Source: Rodentibacter caecimuris (GTDB taxonomy: Bacteria; Pseudomonadota; Gammaproteobacteria; Enterobacterales; Pasteurellaceae). Taken from it: a stretch of DNA of 61,403 bases. A program made the translations under genes and the position numbers. Under the pieces are notes generated by a model, which was not told where the DNA came from, searched no databases, and saw nothing but the letters and a program-made list of their open reading frames with translations. The stretch lies in assembly GCF_024622045.1 (NCBI RefSeq), contig NZ_JANKBP010000015.1; one strand, given 5' to 3'. Below are positions 1 to 8,431 of this stretch, one piece after another. How positions within the stretch are numbered: position 1 is the first letter of the stretch; each line of letters begins with the position of its first letter.

Positions 1-118
1 TTCAGGGGTTTTTGTTATATGTAGAAAATGTTCTTTATACATTTTTAGTTAGCCAAAATACAGTTTTGAAAGATATCAAATTTTCATTTTCACAAATAAC
101 GTTAAAATCAACCGCACT
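1..118. other. Leading non-coding stretch
   Basis: An AT-rich stretch downstream of xerC. The only recognisable element is an uptake signal in complement orientation (ACCGCACTT, 111-119) that touches the xerC stop codon. I see no supported gene in it. Confidence 0.6.
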
Positions 119-1006
119 TTACTTTTTACGTTTCGCACGAGGATGTGCTTGATCGTAAACATCGGCAAGGTGCTTAAAATTAAGATGAGTATAAATTTGA
201 GTTGTTGAAAGATTGCTATGACCGAGCAACTCTTGCACTGCACGGAGATCGGAGCTGGCTTCCAACATATGGGTTGCAAAGGAATGGCGAAGTTTATGTG
301 GATTGAGATGGCTATTTAACCCTTGGCGAATCCCCCAAGTTTCCAAGCGTTTTTGGATAGAACGATGAGAAATACGATTCCCTAACTGGCTCACAAATAA
401 GGCCTCATCTTTTGGATTAAATAATAATCGCACTTTTAACCATTGCTGTATCGCATGGGAGGCATAACGTCCGAAAGGCACGATACGTTCTTTATTTCCT
501 TTTCCCAAAACCCGTACTTCACGAGTGCGAGTATTAATACTATTTAAGTTTAACCCTTGTAATTCCGATAAACGTAAGCCTGAACTATACATTAATTCCA
601 AAATGGCACGATCACGAATATCAATGGGCTCTTTACTATCATTGGCAAGTAATTGTTGAACCTGATCACCATCGATATTTTTGGGTAAATGCTTACTTTG
701 TTTTGGTGCTGAAATGCCGATAGCAGGGTTTACCTTTAATTTTCCCTGTTGAATTAAATAGTTAAAAAATTGGCGTATGGCGGATAGACGCAAAGCCAGA
801 CTTTTTTCTTTAAGTCCCGCTTTTTTGCTTTGTGCTAAGATAAAACGCACTACACTTGGTGTAATTTGTTGCCAATCTCGAATACCTTGTTCTACAAGCA
901 GTGCTACCACTGCCTCAAGCTGACGTTGATAATTGCTGAGAGTGTGAGGGCTGACTTGGCGTTCAATACGCAAATAACCCCAGTAAGATTGCAGATCTGT
1001 AAACAT
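119..1006 (-). CDS. xerC: Tyrosine recombinase XerC
   Basis: Site-specific recombinase that works with XerD at dif to resolve chromosome dimers at division. The 295-residue length is normal for XerC. An N-terminal SAM-like core-binding domain (about residues 1-90) precedes the catalytic domain. The catalytic set is visible: Arg145 (SSGLR), Lys169, His237 and Arg240 (HKLRH), His263 (LGHSN) and the nucleophile Tyr272 (IYTHL). Its start overlaps the stop of the upstream acetyltransferase by one base (TAATG), so the two are probably co-transcribed. No phage or island genes are nearby, so this is the housekeeping enzyme and not a mobile-element integrase. XerD is the alternative, but the sequence reads as XerC. 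Confidence 0.93.
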   Translation of the reverse strand: MFTDLQSYWGYLRIERQVSPHTLSNYQRQLEAVVALLVEQGIRDWQQITPSVVRFILAQSKKAGLKEKSLALRLSAIRQFFNYLIQQGKLKVNPAIGISAPKQSKHLPKNIDGDQVQQLLANDSKEPIDIRDRAILELMYSSGLRLSELQGLNLNSINTRTREVRVLGKGNKERIVPFGRYASHAIQQWLKVRLLFNPKDEALFVSQLGNRISHRSIQKRLETWGIRQGLNSHLNPHKLRHSFATHMLEASSDLRAVQELLGHSNLSTTQIYTHLNFKHLADVYDQAHPRAKRKK

Positions 1007-1440
1007 TACAAAGTCAATTCAAATAGGCTTTTTTTAGGATTTAATTTAAAACCTTCTTGTTCCAATAGTTCATGTTGCTCCTGTCCCAATTCTGCCACTA
1101 AACGATTTGATTGGGTATAAAGCACAAAATCCTTTGCTTTGGAAATCAGAGCTGCATAAATATCGGTTTGTTGAGGGCAATTAACAACGTAAATATCAGT
1201 CAGCTGCCAATAACGTTGTAATTGTAGTGATGATAGGCGTGGATAAAGCTGGATAAACCCTACGGCTTCATCTTGTGAATTGACAGCAATAAAGAAGAGG
1301 CTTTCATTAAAGCGGATACGGTTGGTTAAGAACGTTAAAGTGCGGTCAGGATTTTCCGTCATTCCATGCGCGAGACGATAATGTTCAAAAAGGGGTAAAA
1401 GTACCTCAATATTCCATTGTTCTGCTTTAAAAATCTTCAT
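1006..1440 (-). CDS. GNAT-family N-acetyltransferase
   Basis: A 144-residue protein with the GNAT fold pattern: an N-terminal strand-helix ending near EHYRLAHGM, a central strand (FFIAVNSQDEAVGFIQLYP), then LTDIYVVN followed by a helix where acetyl-CoA would bind. The canonical Q/RxxGxG/A loop is poorly conserved (the region reads VVNCPQQTDIYAAL), so cofactor binding is inferred from the overall pattern. The substrate is unknown. It lies upstream of xerC and overlaps it by one base. Translational coupling is therefore likely, but a functional link to dimer resolution is not implied. An uptake signal sits inside the gene near 1335. Confidence 0.75.
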   Translation of the reverse strand: MKIFKAEQWNIEVLLPLFEHYRLAHGMTENPDRTLTFLTNRIRFNESLFFIAVNSQDEAVGFIQLYPRLSSLQLQRYWQLTDIYVVNCPQQTDIYAALISKAKDFVLYTQSNRLVAELGQEQHELLEQEGFKLNPKKSLFELTL

Positions 1441-1613
1441 TTTAATAAAATCGGTTAATTTTTATTGATTCTATGTCGTAGATTGTAGCTTTTTCACGCT
1501 GAAGAATCACGCGCTCAGCAAAAAAATTTTCAAATTTATGATTTTGAACAAAGAATCAAGGCGAAAATTTGATATAGTAACCGCATTTATTTAATTAATA
1601 TGGAGAAATAAAA

Positions 1614-2381
1614 ATGGCACGTCGTCCTTTAGTAATGGGTAACTGGAAGTTAAATGGTAGCAAAGCGTTTACCAAAGAATTAATCGAAAATTTAAAAGTA
1701 GAACTCGCTGATGTGAACGGTTGTGATGTAGCAATCGCTCCTCCGGTGATGTATTTAGCGGAAGCGGAAAGCGCACTAACCGGCAGTAAAATCGCGCTTG
1801 GTGCACAAAATGTCGATGTAAATGTGCAAGGTGCATTTACCGGGGATATTTCAACGGAAATGTTAAAAGATTTTGGTGCGAAATATATTATTATCGGTCA
1901 CTCCGAGCGTCGTACTTATCACAAAGAAAGCGATGAATTTATCGCGAAAAAATTCGATGCATTAAAAAAAGCAGGTTTAGTCCCGGTGTTGTGTATCGGT
2001 GAATCTGAGGCAGAAAATGAAGCAGGTAAAACCGAAGAAGTGTGCGCGAGTCAAATTGATGCCGTCATTAATGCGTTAGGCGTGGAAGCGTTTAATGGCG
2101 CAGTGATTGCCTATGAGCCAATTTGGGCAATCGGTACCGGTAAGTCTGCTACTCCGGCGCAGGCACAAGCCATTCATGCCTTTATTCGCGGTCATATTGC
2201 TGCCAAATCTCAAGCGGTAGCAGATCAAGTGATCATTCAATATGGTGGCTCTGTAAATGATGCGAACGCAGCGGAATTGTTTACTCAACCGGATATTGAT
2301 GGTGCGTTAGTGGGTGGGGCGTCACTTAAAGCGCCGACATTTGCCGTGATCGTGAAAGCGGCAGAGGCTGCAAAAAATTAG
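1614..2381 (+). CDS. tpiA: Triosephosphate isomerase
   Basis: Interconverts dihydroxyacetone phosphate and glyceraldehyde 3-phosphate in the cytoplasm. The 255-residue length is normal. Catalytic residues are Asn10 and Lys12 (GNWK), His96 (IIIGHSERR) and Glu168 (AYEPIWAIGTG). The phosphate-binding YGGSV and GALVGGASL loops are present near the C-terminus. The start follows a good ribosome site (TGGAGAAATAAAA). The gene stands alone, with an uptake-signal dyad terminator just after the stop. Two pathways in this window feed its substrates: deoxyribose gives glyceraldehyde 3-phosphate, and threonate/erythronate gives dihydroxyacetone phosphate. Confidence 0.98.
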   Translation: MARRPLVMGNWKLNGSKAFTKELIENLKVELADVNGCDVAIAPPVMYLAEAESALTGSKIALGAQNVDVNVQGAFTGDISTEMLKDFGAKYIIIGHSERRTYHKESDEFIAKKFDALKKAGLVPVLCIGESEAENEAGKTEEVCASQIDAVINALGVEAFNGAVIAYEPIWAIGTGKSATPAQAQAIHAFIRGHIAAKSQAVADQVIIQYGGSVNDANAAELFTQPDIDGALVGGASLKAPTFAVIVKAAEAAKN

Positions 2382-2399
2382 TTTTTATCATTAGAAATG

Positions 2400-2431
2400 A
2401 AAAGTGCGGTTGATTTTAACCGCACTTTTTT
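2400..2431. terminator. Uptake-signal dyad terminator between tpiA and the glycosyltransferase
   Basis: Two uptake signals face each other. Arms AAAAGTGCGGTT (2400-2411) and AACCGCACTTTT (2418-2429) form a perfect 12-bp stem with a 6-nt loop, followed by T residues on the plus strand. The genes on either side converge, so it can serve both. Confidence 0.85.
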
Positions 2432-3189
2432 TAGTGTTGTTCTCTTTCCCACAAATCGGCATATTTTACAAAGGTAGAATGCGCAGAAAGTGCTGCAAGC
2501 AAAAAGCCTTGTTTCCCGTCTAAAAAGCCGGCTTTTAAAATATACATTTTTATAAAACAGCTGAGCCCATGCGCGACCCCTTGCCAAAGTGTGGCTTTTT
2601 TACCCTTTGCTTGACGTTGATCCGCCCAAGCTTTGGCGTAACCGGCAGATTTTACTAAGTAGTGATGAAGATTTTTATAAGTGAAATGTTCTAAATCGCC
2701 CGCTAATCGCTCAACACGGGTATTGTTCGGATAGCAGACTTTTTCGTGAACTAAGGAATCGTTGTAGCCGGCATAATGAGTGCGATATAGACGAACGACA
2801 TAATCCGGATACCAGCCGGAATGGCGAATTTTACGCCCGAATACTTCGCTTATGCGTGGGATTTCAAACACCATATTTTCTGGATTTTGTTGTACGGCAC
2901 GTTGGATCGATTGGCGTAGTTCCGGTGTTACGCGTTCATCGGCATCCAACCAAAGTACATAGTCGGAAGTGACATACTGTTGTGCGATTTGGCGTTGTTT
3001 GCCAAAACCGGGCCAGTCGGTATTTTCGTAGAATTTTGCCTCATAGCTTAGCGCAATTTCTTTTGTATTATCGGTACTACCTGAATCTAAAATGACGATT
3101 TCATCTACCCAATCTTTCACTGTGTCTAAGCATAGTGCAAGATCCTGTGCCTCGTTTTTTACAATCATTGCGACGCTAATTGTTGGCAT
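2431..3189 (-). CDS. LPS core glycosyltransferase, family 2 (WaaE/KdtX/LgtF type)
   Basis: A 252-residue GT-A glycosyltransferase predicted to add a hexose to the inner core of lipopolysaccharide at the cytoplasmic face. The N-terminal ISVAMIVKNE strand, the ILDSGSTDNT nucleotide-sugar motif (about 33-42) and the metal-binding WLDADERV motif (Asp82, Asp84) are clear. In H. influenzae the homologue LgtF adds glucose to heptose I; in enterics this family (WaaE/KdtX) lies beside waaA and coaD, as here. It is divergent from waaA across a 61-bp gap. The sugar and linkage are inferred from neighbours and family, not shown by the sequence. Confidence 0.85.
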   Translation of the reverse strand: MPTISVAMIVKNEAQDLALCLDTVKDWVDEIVILDSGSTDNTKEIALSYEAKFYENTDWPGFGKQRQIAQQYVTSDYVLWLDADERVTPELRQSIQRAVQQNPENMVFEIPRISEVFGRKIRHSGWYPDYVVRLYRTHYAGYNDSLVHEKVCYPNNTRVERLAGDLEHFTYKNLHHYLVKSAGYAKAWADQRQAKGKKATLWQGVAHGLSCFIKMYILKAGFLDGKQGFLLAALSAHSTFVKYADLWEREQH

Positions 3190-3250
3190 ATTTTGATTCC
3201 TTTTTTGCTATACTACTGAAAATTTTTTCAAGTATAACCGAATTTAATTT

Positions 3251-4534
3251 ATGTGGCGTTTTTTTTATACCTGTCTAATGTATTTGATTCAGCCGTTAGT
3301 TCTGCTTTTTATGTGGGGGCGTGGCTTTAAAGCGCCGGATTATCGGAAAAGATGGGGAGAGCGTTACGGTTTTTATCATCACTTAGTCGCACCGGCACCT
3401 CATGGCATTGTTATCCATGCCGCCTCTGTCGGTGAAGTGATTGCAGCAACACCTTTAGTACGTCGGATTCAACAGGATTACCCTGATTTATCGATTACCT
3501 TTACTACTGTCACGCCAACCGGCTCCGAACGGGTTAAAGCGGCTTTTGGTGAAAGCGTAACGCACTGTTATTTACCCTATGATTTACCCTACTCAATTAA
3601 TCGTTTCATTGATTTTATTCAACCAAAACTTTGTATTGTTATTGAAACCGAGCTGTGGCCGAATTTAATCCGACAACTGTACTGCCGTGATATTCCCTTT
3701 GTTGTGGCAAATGCCCGTTTATCTTCCCGTTCAGCCAGACGTTACGGCAAAGTGAGAGCTCGTTTACAAAATATGTGGTCTCAAATTAGTTTGATTGCTC
3801 CGCAAGATCAAATTAGCGAGAAACGTTTTCTTGAATTGGGTTATCCTCAAGATAAACTTAAACCGACGGGTAATATTAAATATGATCTAACAGTTAACCA
3901 AGCGCTACTTGAACAAATTCAAATATTGCGTGACCAATGGGCAAAAAAACGTCAAATTTGGATAGCTGCGAGTACGCATGAGGGGGAAGAAGAGATTATT
4001 TTACAGGCACATCGTCAGCTGCTTGACAAATATCCTGATTTACTTTTATTGCTCGTACCGCGCCATCCTGAACGATTTAACTCGGTAGCTGCGTTGATCC
4101 AAAAAGAAAAATTTCAATTTATTCGTCGTTCGACCGGTGAATTGCCGAATGCAAATACTCAGCTGATTTTAGGCGATACGATGGGAGAAATGATGTTGAT
4201 GTATGGTATTTCTGACATTGCTTTTGTGGGGGGAAGTCTGGTCAAACACGGCGGGCATAACCCGCTTGAACCGTTGGCATTTAAAATACCTGTGATTAGC
4301 GGAAAGCACACCTTCAATTTTCCGGAGGTTTTTAGAACACTTGTTGAAATGCAAGGGGTATTAGAGGTTAATTCAACTGTTAAGGCATTAGAGCGAGCGG
4401 TAGAAGCATTGCTTAGCTCAAAAGAAGCCCGTTGGCGTTTAGGCCATGCCGGTTATGAAGTATTAATGGAAAATCGCGGCGCATTATCACGTTTATTTGA
4501 TTTATTAAAGCCTTATTTGGAGCGTAAAGTATGA
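3251..4534 (+). CDS. waaA: 3-deoxy-D-manno-octulosonic acid (Kdo) transferase
   Basis: Transfers Kdo from CMP-Kdo to lipid A precursor at the inner face of the cytoplasmic membrane. The 427-residue length is normal. An N-terminal membrane anchor spans about residues 4-22. The proposed catalytic Glu62 sits in HAASVGEV. The C-terminal GT-B half carries GGSLVKHGGHNPLEP. In H. influenzae the enzyme adds a single Kdo that is then phosphorylated; whether this one is monofunctional cannot be read from the sequence. It overlaps coaD by four bases (ATGA type), giving an operon waaA-coaD-lipoprotein-rep. Confidence 0.95.
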   Translation: MWRFFYTCLMYLIQPLVLLFMWGRGFKAPDYRKRWGERYGFYHHLVAPAPHGIVIHAASVGEVIAATPLVRRIQQDYPDLSITFTTVTPTGSERVKAAFGESVTHCYLPYDLPYSINRFIDFIQPKLCIVIETELWPNLIRQLYCRDIPFVVANARLSSRSARRYGKVRARLQNMWSQISLIAPQDQISEKRFLELGYPQDKLKPTGNIKYDLTVNQALLEQIQILRDQWAKKRQIWIAASTHEGEEEIILQAHRQLLDKYPDLLLLLVPRHPERFNSVAALIQKEKFQFIRRSTGELPNANTQLILGDTMGEMMLMYGISDIAFVGGSLVKHGGHNPLEPLAFKIPVISGKHTFNFPEVFRTLVEMQGVLEVNSTVKALERAVEALLSSKEARWRLGHAGYEVLMENRGALSRLFDLLKPYLERKV

Positions 4535-5010
4535 CAACGGTGATTTACCCGGGCACTTTTGATCCTATTACCAATGGGCATCTGAATATTATTGAAAGAA
4601 GTGCGGTCATTTTTCCCAAAGTTTTGGTGGCAGTGGCAAATAGCCCAAGTAAAAAGCCATTGTTTTCTTTAGACGAACGTGTTGAGCTGGTCCGTCAATC
4701 TGTCGCACATCTACCTAATGTTAATGTATTCGGCTTTTCCGATTTATTGGCGAATGTCATTAAATCCCGTAATGTTGCTGCGATTATCCGTGGTGTGCGA
4801 ACGACAACCGATTTTGAATACGAACTTCAACTGGCGGCGTTAAACCGATTACTGACCAAAGGGGTGGAAACGATGTTTTTCCCGCCTGATGAAAAATGGG
4901 CGTTTGTCTCATCCACTATCGTGCGTGAAATTTATTTGCACGGTGGTGATGTGACCGAGCTCGTCCCAACGACAGTGTTAAATGCCTTACAAGCGCGATG
5001 CGAAAAATAG
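4531..5010 (+). CDS. coaD: Phosphopantetheine adenylyltransferase
   Basis: Catalyses the penultimate step of coenzyme A synthesis, 4'-phosphopantetheine + ATP to dephospho-CoA. The 159-residue length is standard. Nucleotidyltransferase motifs are present: YPGTFDPITNGH at residues 6-17, RGVRTTTDFEYE in the middle, and SSTIVRE (the ISSTxVR motif) in the C-terminal third. It overlaps waaA at its start and the following lipoprotein gene at its end by 13 bases, so translation is likely coupled. The waaA-coaD pairing is common in gamma-proteobacteria. Confidence 0.97.
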   Translation: MTTVIYPGTFDPITNGHLNIIERSAVIFPKVLVAVANSPSKKPLFSLDERVELVRQSVAHLPNVNVFGFSDLLANVIKSRNVAAIIRGVRTTTDFEYELQLAALNRLLTKGVETMFFPPDEKWAFVSSTIVREIYLHGGDVTELVPTTVLNALQARCEK

Positions 5011-5210
5011 CTTTTATTTTAACCGCACTTTTTGTCTTATCCGGCTGTGGTACAGTGGTGAAATTGGTTGATCCTTCGGAAGACTATACTGCCTATGCCG
5101 GTGTCGCCTATGATCTGGAAATGGCGAAAAAATGGGGCTTACCGATTTTGGATTTGCCCCTGTCCTTTTTATTAGATACCGTTTTACTGCCCTCTGTATG
5201 GGCGCAATGA
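4998..5210 (+). CDS. Small YceK/YidQ-like lipoprotein
   Basis: A 70-residue precursor with a lipoprotein signal (MRKIAFILTALFVLSGCG, lipobox LSGC, modified Cys17). The rest fits the YceK/YidQ family: a GTVVKLVDPS start and a hydrophobic LPLSFLLDTVLLP segment near the end. Function is unknown. It starts inside coaD and ends 3 bp before rep, so it is embedded in the waaA-coaD-rep operon. The codons for LTAL are an uptake signal in complement orientation (about 5022), the same arrangement seen in oapB. Confidence 0.8.
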   Translation: MRKIAFILTALFVLSGCGTVVKLVDPSEDYTAYAGVAYDLEMAKKWGLPILDLPLSFLLDTVLLPSVWAQ

Positions 5211-5213
5211 CTA

Positions 5214-7229
5214 ATGATGAAACTTAATCCCCAACAACAACAGGCGGTGGAATATGTTACCGGCCCTTGCTTGGTGCTTGCCGGTGCAGGTTCCGGCAAA
5301 ACCCGTGTCATTATTAATAAAATTGCCCACTTAATTGAAAAGTGCGGTTATTTGCCGAAACATATTGCAGCGGTGACCTTCACCAATAAAGCAGCCCGAG
5401 AAATGAAAGAGCGGGTGGCGCATTCCATTGGAAAAGAACGAGCCAAAGGTTTGACGGTTTCTACCTTTCATACTCTCGGTTTTGACATTATCAAACGGGA
5501 ATACAAGGCGTTAGGTTTCAAAGCTAATATGACATTGTTTGATGAACATGATCAATTTGCCTTGTTAAAAGAACTCACAGCAGATGTGTTGAAAGAAGAC
5601 AAAGATCTGCTGCGTGAATTAATTTCTGTGATTTCCAACTGGAAAAACGATTTAGTTTCACCTCAGCAAGCTTTTTCCTTAGCTCGGGAGGCGAAATATC
5701 AAACCTTTGCCAAATGTTATGAACGTTATACCGAGCAACTTCGAGCCTACAATGCGTTGGATTTTGACGATTTGATCATGCTTCCCACTTTGTTATTCAA
5801 ACAAAATGGAGAAGTGCGGTCAAAATGGCAGGAAAAAATTCGCTATTTGTTGGTGGACGAATATCAAGACACCAACACCAGTCAATATGAGTTGATTAAA
5901 CTCTTGGTCGGGGATCGTGCCTGTTTTACTGTGGTGGGGGATGACGACCAATCTATTTATTCATGGCGTGGCGCGAGACCGGAGAATATGGTGCGTTTGC
6001 GTGATGATTTTCCGCATTTACAAGTGATTAAATTAGAACAAAACTACCGTTCCACCCAACGTATTTTACATTGCGCCAATATTTTGATTGATAACAATGA
6101 ACATGTATTCGACAAAAAATTGTTCTCAAATATCGGTGAAGGTGAAAAATTACTGGTGATTGAAGCAAAAAATGAAGAACATGAGGCAGAGCGTATTGTT
6201 GCCGAATTGATTGCTCATCGTTTTAGCCGCAAGACAAAATATAAGGATTACGCCATTTTGTATCGTGGCAATCATCAATCCCGCTTATTGGAAAAAGTGC
6301 TGATGCAAAATCGCATTCCTTATAGAATTTCCGGTGGCACTTCTTTTTTCTCCCGAACGGAAATTAAGGATATGATGGCGTATTTGCGTTTAGTGGTGAA
6401 TCAAGATGACGATGCAGCATTTTTACGTATCGTGAATACACCAAAACGTGAAATTGGTACGGTAACACTGCAAAAACTAGGGGAGCTTGCACAGGAAAAA
6501 CATATTAGCTTGTTTGATGCGATTTTTGAGTTTGAACTCGTTCAACGAGTAACGCCGAAAGCCTATGACGCACTACAAAAATTTGGGCGTTGGGTGGTGG
6601 AATTAAACGATGAAGTGCAACGTTCGGAACCGGAGAGCGCAGTGCGTGCAATGCTGTCTGCTATTCATTATGAAGAATATTTGTATGAATATGCCACAAC
6701 GCCAAAAGCCGCAGAAATGCAAAGTAAAAATGTTGCCACGCTGTTTGACTGGGTGGCGGATATGCTGAAAGGCGATGAAACAAACGAACCGATGAACCTT
6801 AATCAAGTCGTTACCCGTTTAATTTTAAGAGATATGTTAGAGCGGGGAGAAGATGACGAAGACAGCGACCAAGTTCAATTAATGACCTTGCACGCTTCGA
6901 AAGGCTTGGAATTTCCCTATGTGTATTTGATTGGGATGGAAGAAGGGATTTTGCCGCATCAAACCAATATTGATGAAGATAATGTGGAGGAAGAGCGCCG
7001 TTTGGCTTATGTGGGGATCACGCGGGCACAGAAAGCATTAACCTTTTCCTTATGTCGTGAACGCCGTCAATATGGTGAGCTTATTCGTCCGGAACCTAGC
7101 CGATTCTTAGCAGAATTACCTCACGATGATGTACTTTGGGAACGGGATAAACCTAAACTGACAGCGGAACAAAAACAGCAGCAGACACAAAGTCAGTTGG
7201 ATCGTTTACGTTCTATTTTGAATGGTTAA
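5214..7229 (+). CDS. rep: ATP-dependent DNA helicase Rep
   Basis: Superfamily 1A 3'-5' helicase that helps replication forks pass protein roadblocks. The 671 residues match E. coli Rep (673). Motif I is AGAGSGKT (23-30), motif II is VDEYQDT, and DDDQSIYSWRGA, YRSTQRIL, LMTLHASKGLEFP and VGITRAQ follow in the expected order. The opening NPQQQQAVEYVTGPC resembles Rep more than UvrD. Two ATG codons lie in tandem (5214 and 5217), and the second aligns with the E. coli start; neither has a strong ribosome site, suggesting coupling to the lipoprotein gene 3 bp upstream. Uptake signals occur inside at about 5340 and 5813. Confidence 0.95.
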   Translation: MMKLNPQQQQAVEYVTGPCLVLAGAGSGKTRVIINKIAHLIEKCGYLPKHIAAVTFTNKAAREMKERVAHSIGKERAKGLTVSTFHTLGFDIIKREYKALGFKANMTLFDEHDQFALLKELTADVLKEDKDLLRELISVISNWKNDLVSPQQAFSLAREAKYQTFAKCYERYTEQLRAYNALDFDDLIMLPTLLFKQNGEVRSKWQEKIRYLLVDEYQDTNTSQYELIKLLVGDRACFTVVGDDDQSIYSWRGARPENMVRLRDDFPHLQVIKLEQNYRSTQRILHCANILIDNNEHVFDKKLFSNIGEGEKLLVIEAKNEEHEAERIVAELIAHRFSRKTKYKDYAILYRGNHQSRLLEKVLMQNRIPYRISGGTSFFSRTEIKDMMAYLRLVVNQDDDAAFLRIVNTPKREIGTVTLQKLGELAQEKHISLFDAIFEFELVQRVTPKAYDALQKFGRWVVELNDEVQRSEPESAVRAMLSAIHYEEYLYEYATTPKAAEMQSKNVATLFDWVADMLKGDETNEPMNLNQVVTRLILRDMLERGEDDEDSDQVQLMTLHASKGLEFPYVYLIGMEEGILPHQTNIDEDNVEEERRLAYVGITRAQKALTFSLCRERRQYGELIRPEPSRFLAELPHDDVLWERDKPKLTAEQKQQQTQSQLDRLRSILNG

Positions 7230-7326
7230 AAGTGCGGTCGGAAAAACGAAAGTTTTACTAAGCGCACTTTATTTACACAATCTGAAGATAAAATATTCAA
7301 ACGCATTACCTTTTTCAAAAAAGGGT

Positions 7327-7354
7327 TTGACATATTTTCAAAAAAACGTATCAT
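7327..7354 (+). promoter_or_regulatory. Sigma-70 promoter of the tRNA cluster
   Basis: A -35 TTGACA (7327-7332), a 16-bp spacer and a -10 TATCAT (7349-7354) are followed by a GC-rich discriminator (ACCGCCC). That discriminator is the usual signature of stable-RNA promoters under stringent control. RelA, the ppGpp synthase, is encoded in this window. Confidence 0.8.
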
Positions 7355-7374
7355 ACCGCCCACACACCGATTGT

Positions 7375-7467
7375 GGTGAGATGGCCGAGAGGCTGAAGGC
7401 GCTCCCCTGCTAAGGGAGTATGGGGTCAAAAACTCCATCGAGGGTTCGAATCCCTCTCTCACCGCCA
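7375..7467 (+). tRNA. tRNA-Ser(GCT)
   Basis: 93 nt including encoded CCA. The acceptor stem GGTGAGA pairs with TCTCACC, with G as discriminator. The anticodon loop CTGCTAA carries GCT, which reads AGC and AGU. A long variable arm (about 7421-7441) marks it as class II, and the T-loop GTTCGAAT is canonical. First gene of a three-tRNA cluster. Confidence 0.97.
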
Positions 7468-7487
7468 TTTGTGGTTTTATTTATTCT

Positions 7488-7564
7488 GCACCCGTAGCTC
7501 AGCTGGATAGAGTACTCGGCTACGAACCGAGCGGTCAGAGGTTCGAATCCTCTCGGGTGCGCCA
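7488..7564 (+). tRNA. tRNA-Arg(ACG), copy 1
   Basis: 77 nt including CCA. The acceptor stem GCACCCG pairs with CGGGTGC. Anticodon stem CTCGG/CCGAG encloses loop CTACGAA, anticodon ACG (A34 becomes inosine and reads CGU, CGC and CGA). The T-stem is AGAGG/CCTCT. It follows tRNA-Ser by 20 bp. Confidence 0.97.
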
Positions 7565-7618
7565 TTTTAAAGCGGCTCTATCTTCTAAAATGGTCAAGAA
7601 TAGTTAAAACATCACTAC

Positions 7619-7695
7619 GCACCCGTAGCTCAGCTGGATAGAGTACTCGGCTACGAACCGAGCGGTCAAAGGTTCGAATCCTTTCGGGTGCGCCA
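7619..7695 (+). tRNA. tRNA-Arg(ACG), copy 2
   Basis: 77 nt, identical to copy 1 except for a compensatory pair in the T-stem (AAAGG/CCTTT in place of AGAGG/CCTCT), which keeps the helix intact. Last gene of the cluster; I see no clear T-rich hairpin terminator after it. Confidence 0.97.
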
Positions 7696-7746
7696 TTTCC
7701 CTTATGTCTCTTGCCTCAGTTTCTACAAATAACAGTTGAAGTTAGC

Positions 7747-8430
7747 CTAGCGTCCTTTGCGATCATCAATATTTTTCAATAGATAATTTCCACTTTCATC
7801 AGCAAGACTACGGAATCCGACATTCGTAATTTTGTAAGAATATTGTGTTTTATAAATAAAATTATCATGATGATGACCGTGAAAGATATGTTTCACGCCC
7901 ATTTTTTCTGCAAGTGTGTTAATCACTTGAAAACCCATCGGATGTGGTTTTGGGGCTTCATGACAGATCAAAATATCCGCTTGCTCATTTTCCAAGACCT
8001 CTATATCGGAAGGAAAAATAGAAGAACGATGATGCAACGGCAAACCGCCACGCCAGATTTTTTCTTGTGAGCTATATTGGCAATAATGAATAGGATCAAA
8101 ATACATCGGACGATTCGGCGGCATCCAAATTTGCCCGCGAAATATGCCGCCTAATCCTGCAATGCGGCAACCTTGAATATCCATCACTCGATTGTGTAGA
8201 TTCCGTGTTTTCCATTCCGATCCCCAAAGTGCATCAAAAGCCACTACTGTTTTACTGTCGTGATTGCCATGAATAAACCAAATATCACAGTGCTGTGCCA
8301 ATTTTTCTAATTCATTAGGCGAAGAAAGTTGCAAGTCGCCTAAAATAATCAGTGCAACATTGTCGTTTTCTTGTACGAAAGGATAGAGATGTTCATAACT
8401 TCCGTGCGGATCACCTGCAAATAGAATCAT
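7747..8430 (-). CDS. Calcineurin-like metallophosphoesterase
   Basis: A 227-residue protein carrying the complete two-metal phosphoesterase signature: GDPHG (Asp7, His9), GDLQ (Asp32), GNHD (Asn56, His57, Asp58), CHEAP, and a late GHHHD. No signal peptide or membrane segment, so it is cytoplasmic. Its start lies one base beyond the nadR stop, so it is in an operon with nadR and probably translationally coupled. The substrate is unknown. The neighbourhood suggests a nucleotide or NAD-related phosphoester, but that is inference only. Confidence 0.85.
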   Translation of the reverse strand: MILFAGDPHGSYEHLYPFVQENDNVALIILGDLQLSSPNELEKLAQHCDIWFIHGNHDSKTVVAFDALWGSEWKTRNLHNRVMDIQGCRIAGLGGIFRGQIWMPPNRPMYFDPIHYCQYSSQEKIWRGGLPLHHRSSIFPSDIEVLENEQADILICHEAPKPHPMGFQVINTLAEKMGVKHIFHGHHHDNFIYKTQYSYKITNVGFRSLADESGNYLLKNIDDRKGR

Positions 8431-8431
8431 T

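Noticed and set aside
119..1006. XerC-like recombinase as a mobile-element integrase
   Set aside because: Length, motifs and the housekeeping neighbourhood fit cellular XerC; no cargo or attachment repeats are seen.
7226..7468. 80-residue protein antisense to tRNA-Ser (MAVREGFEPS)
   Set aside because: A well-known artefact of reading tRNA-Ser genes on the opposite strand.
7488..7695. tRNA-Arg genes as an integration site with an island downstream
   Set aside because: No integrase, no partial tRNA repeat beyond the second full gene, and nadR-ribB follow as ordinary chromosome.
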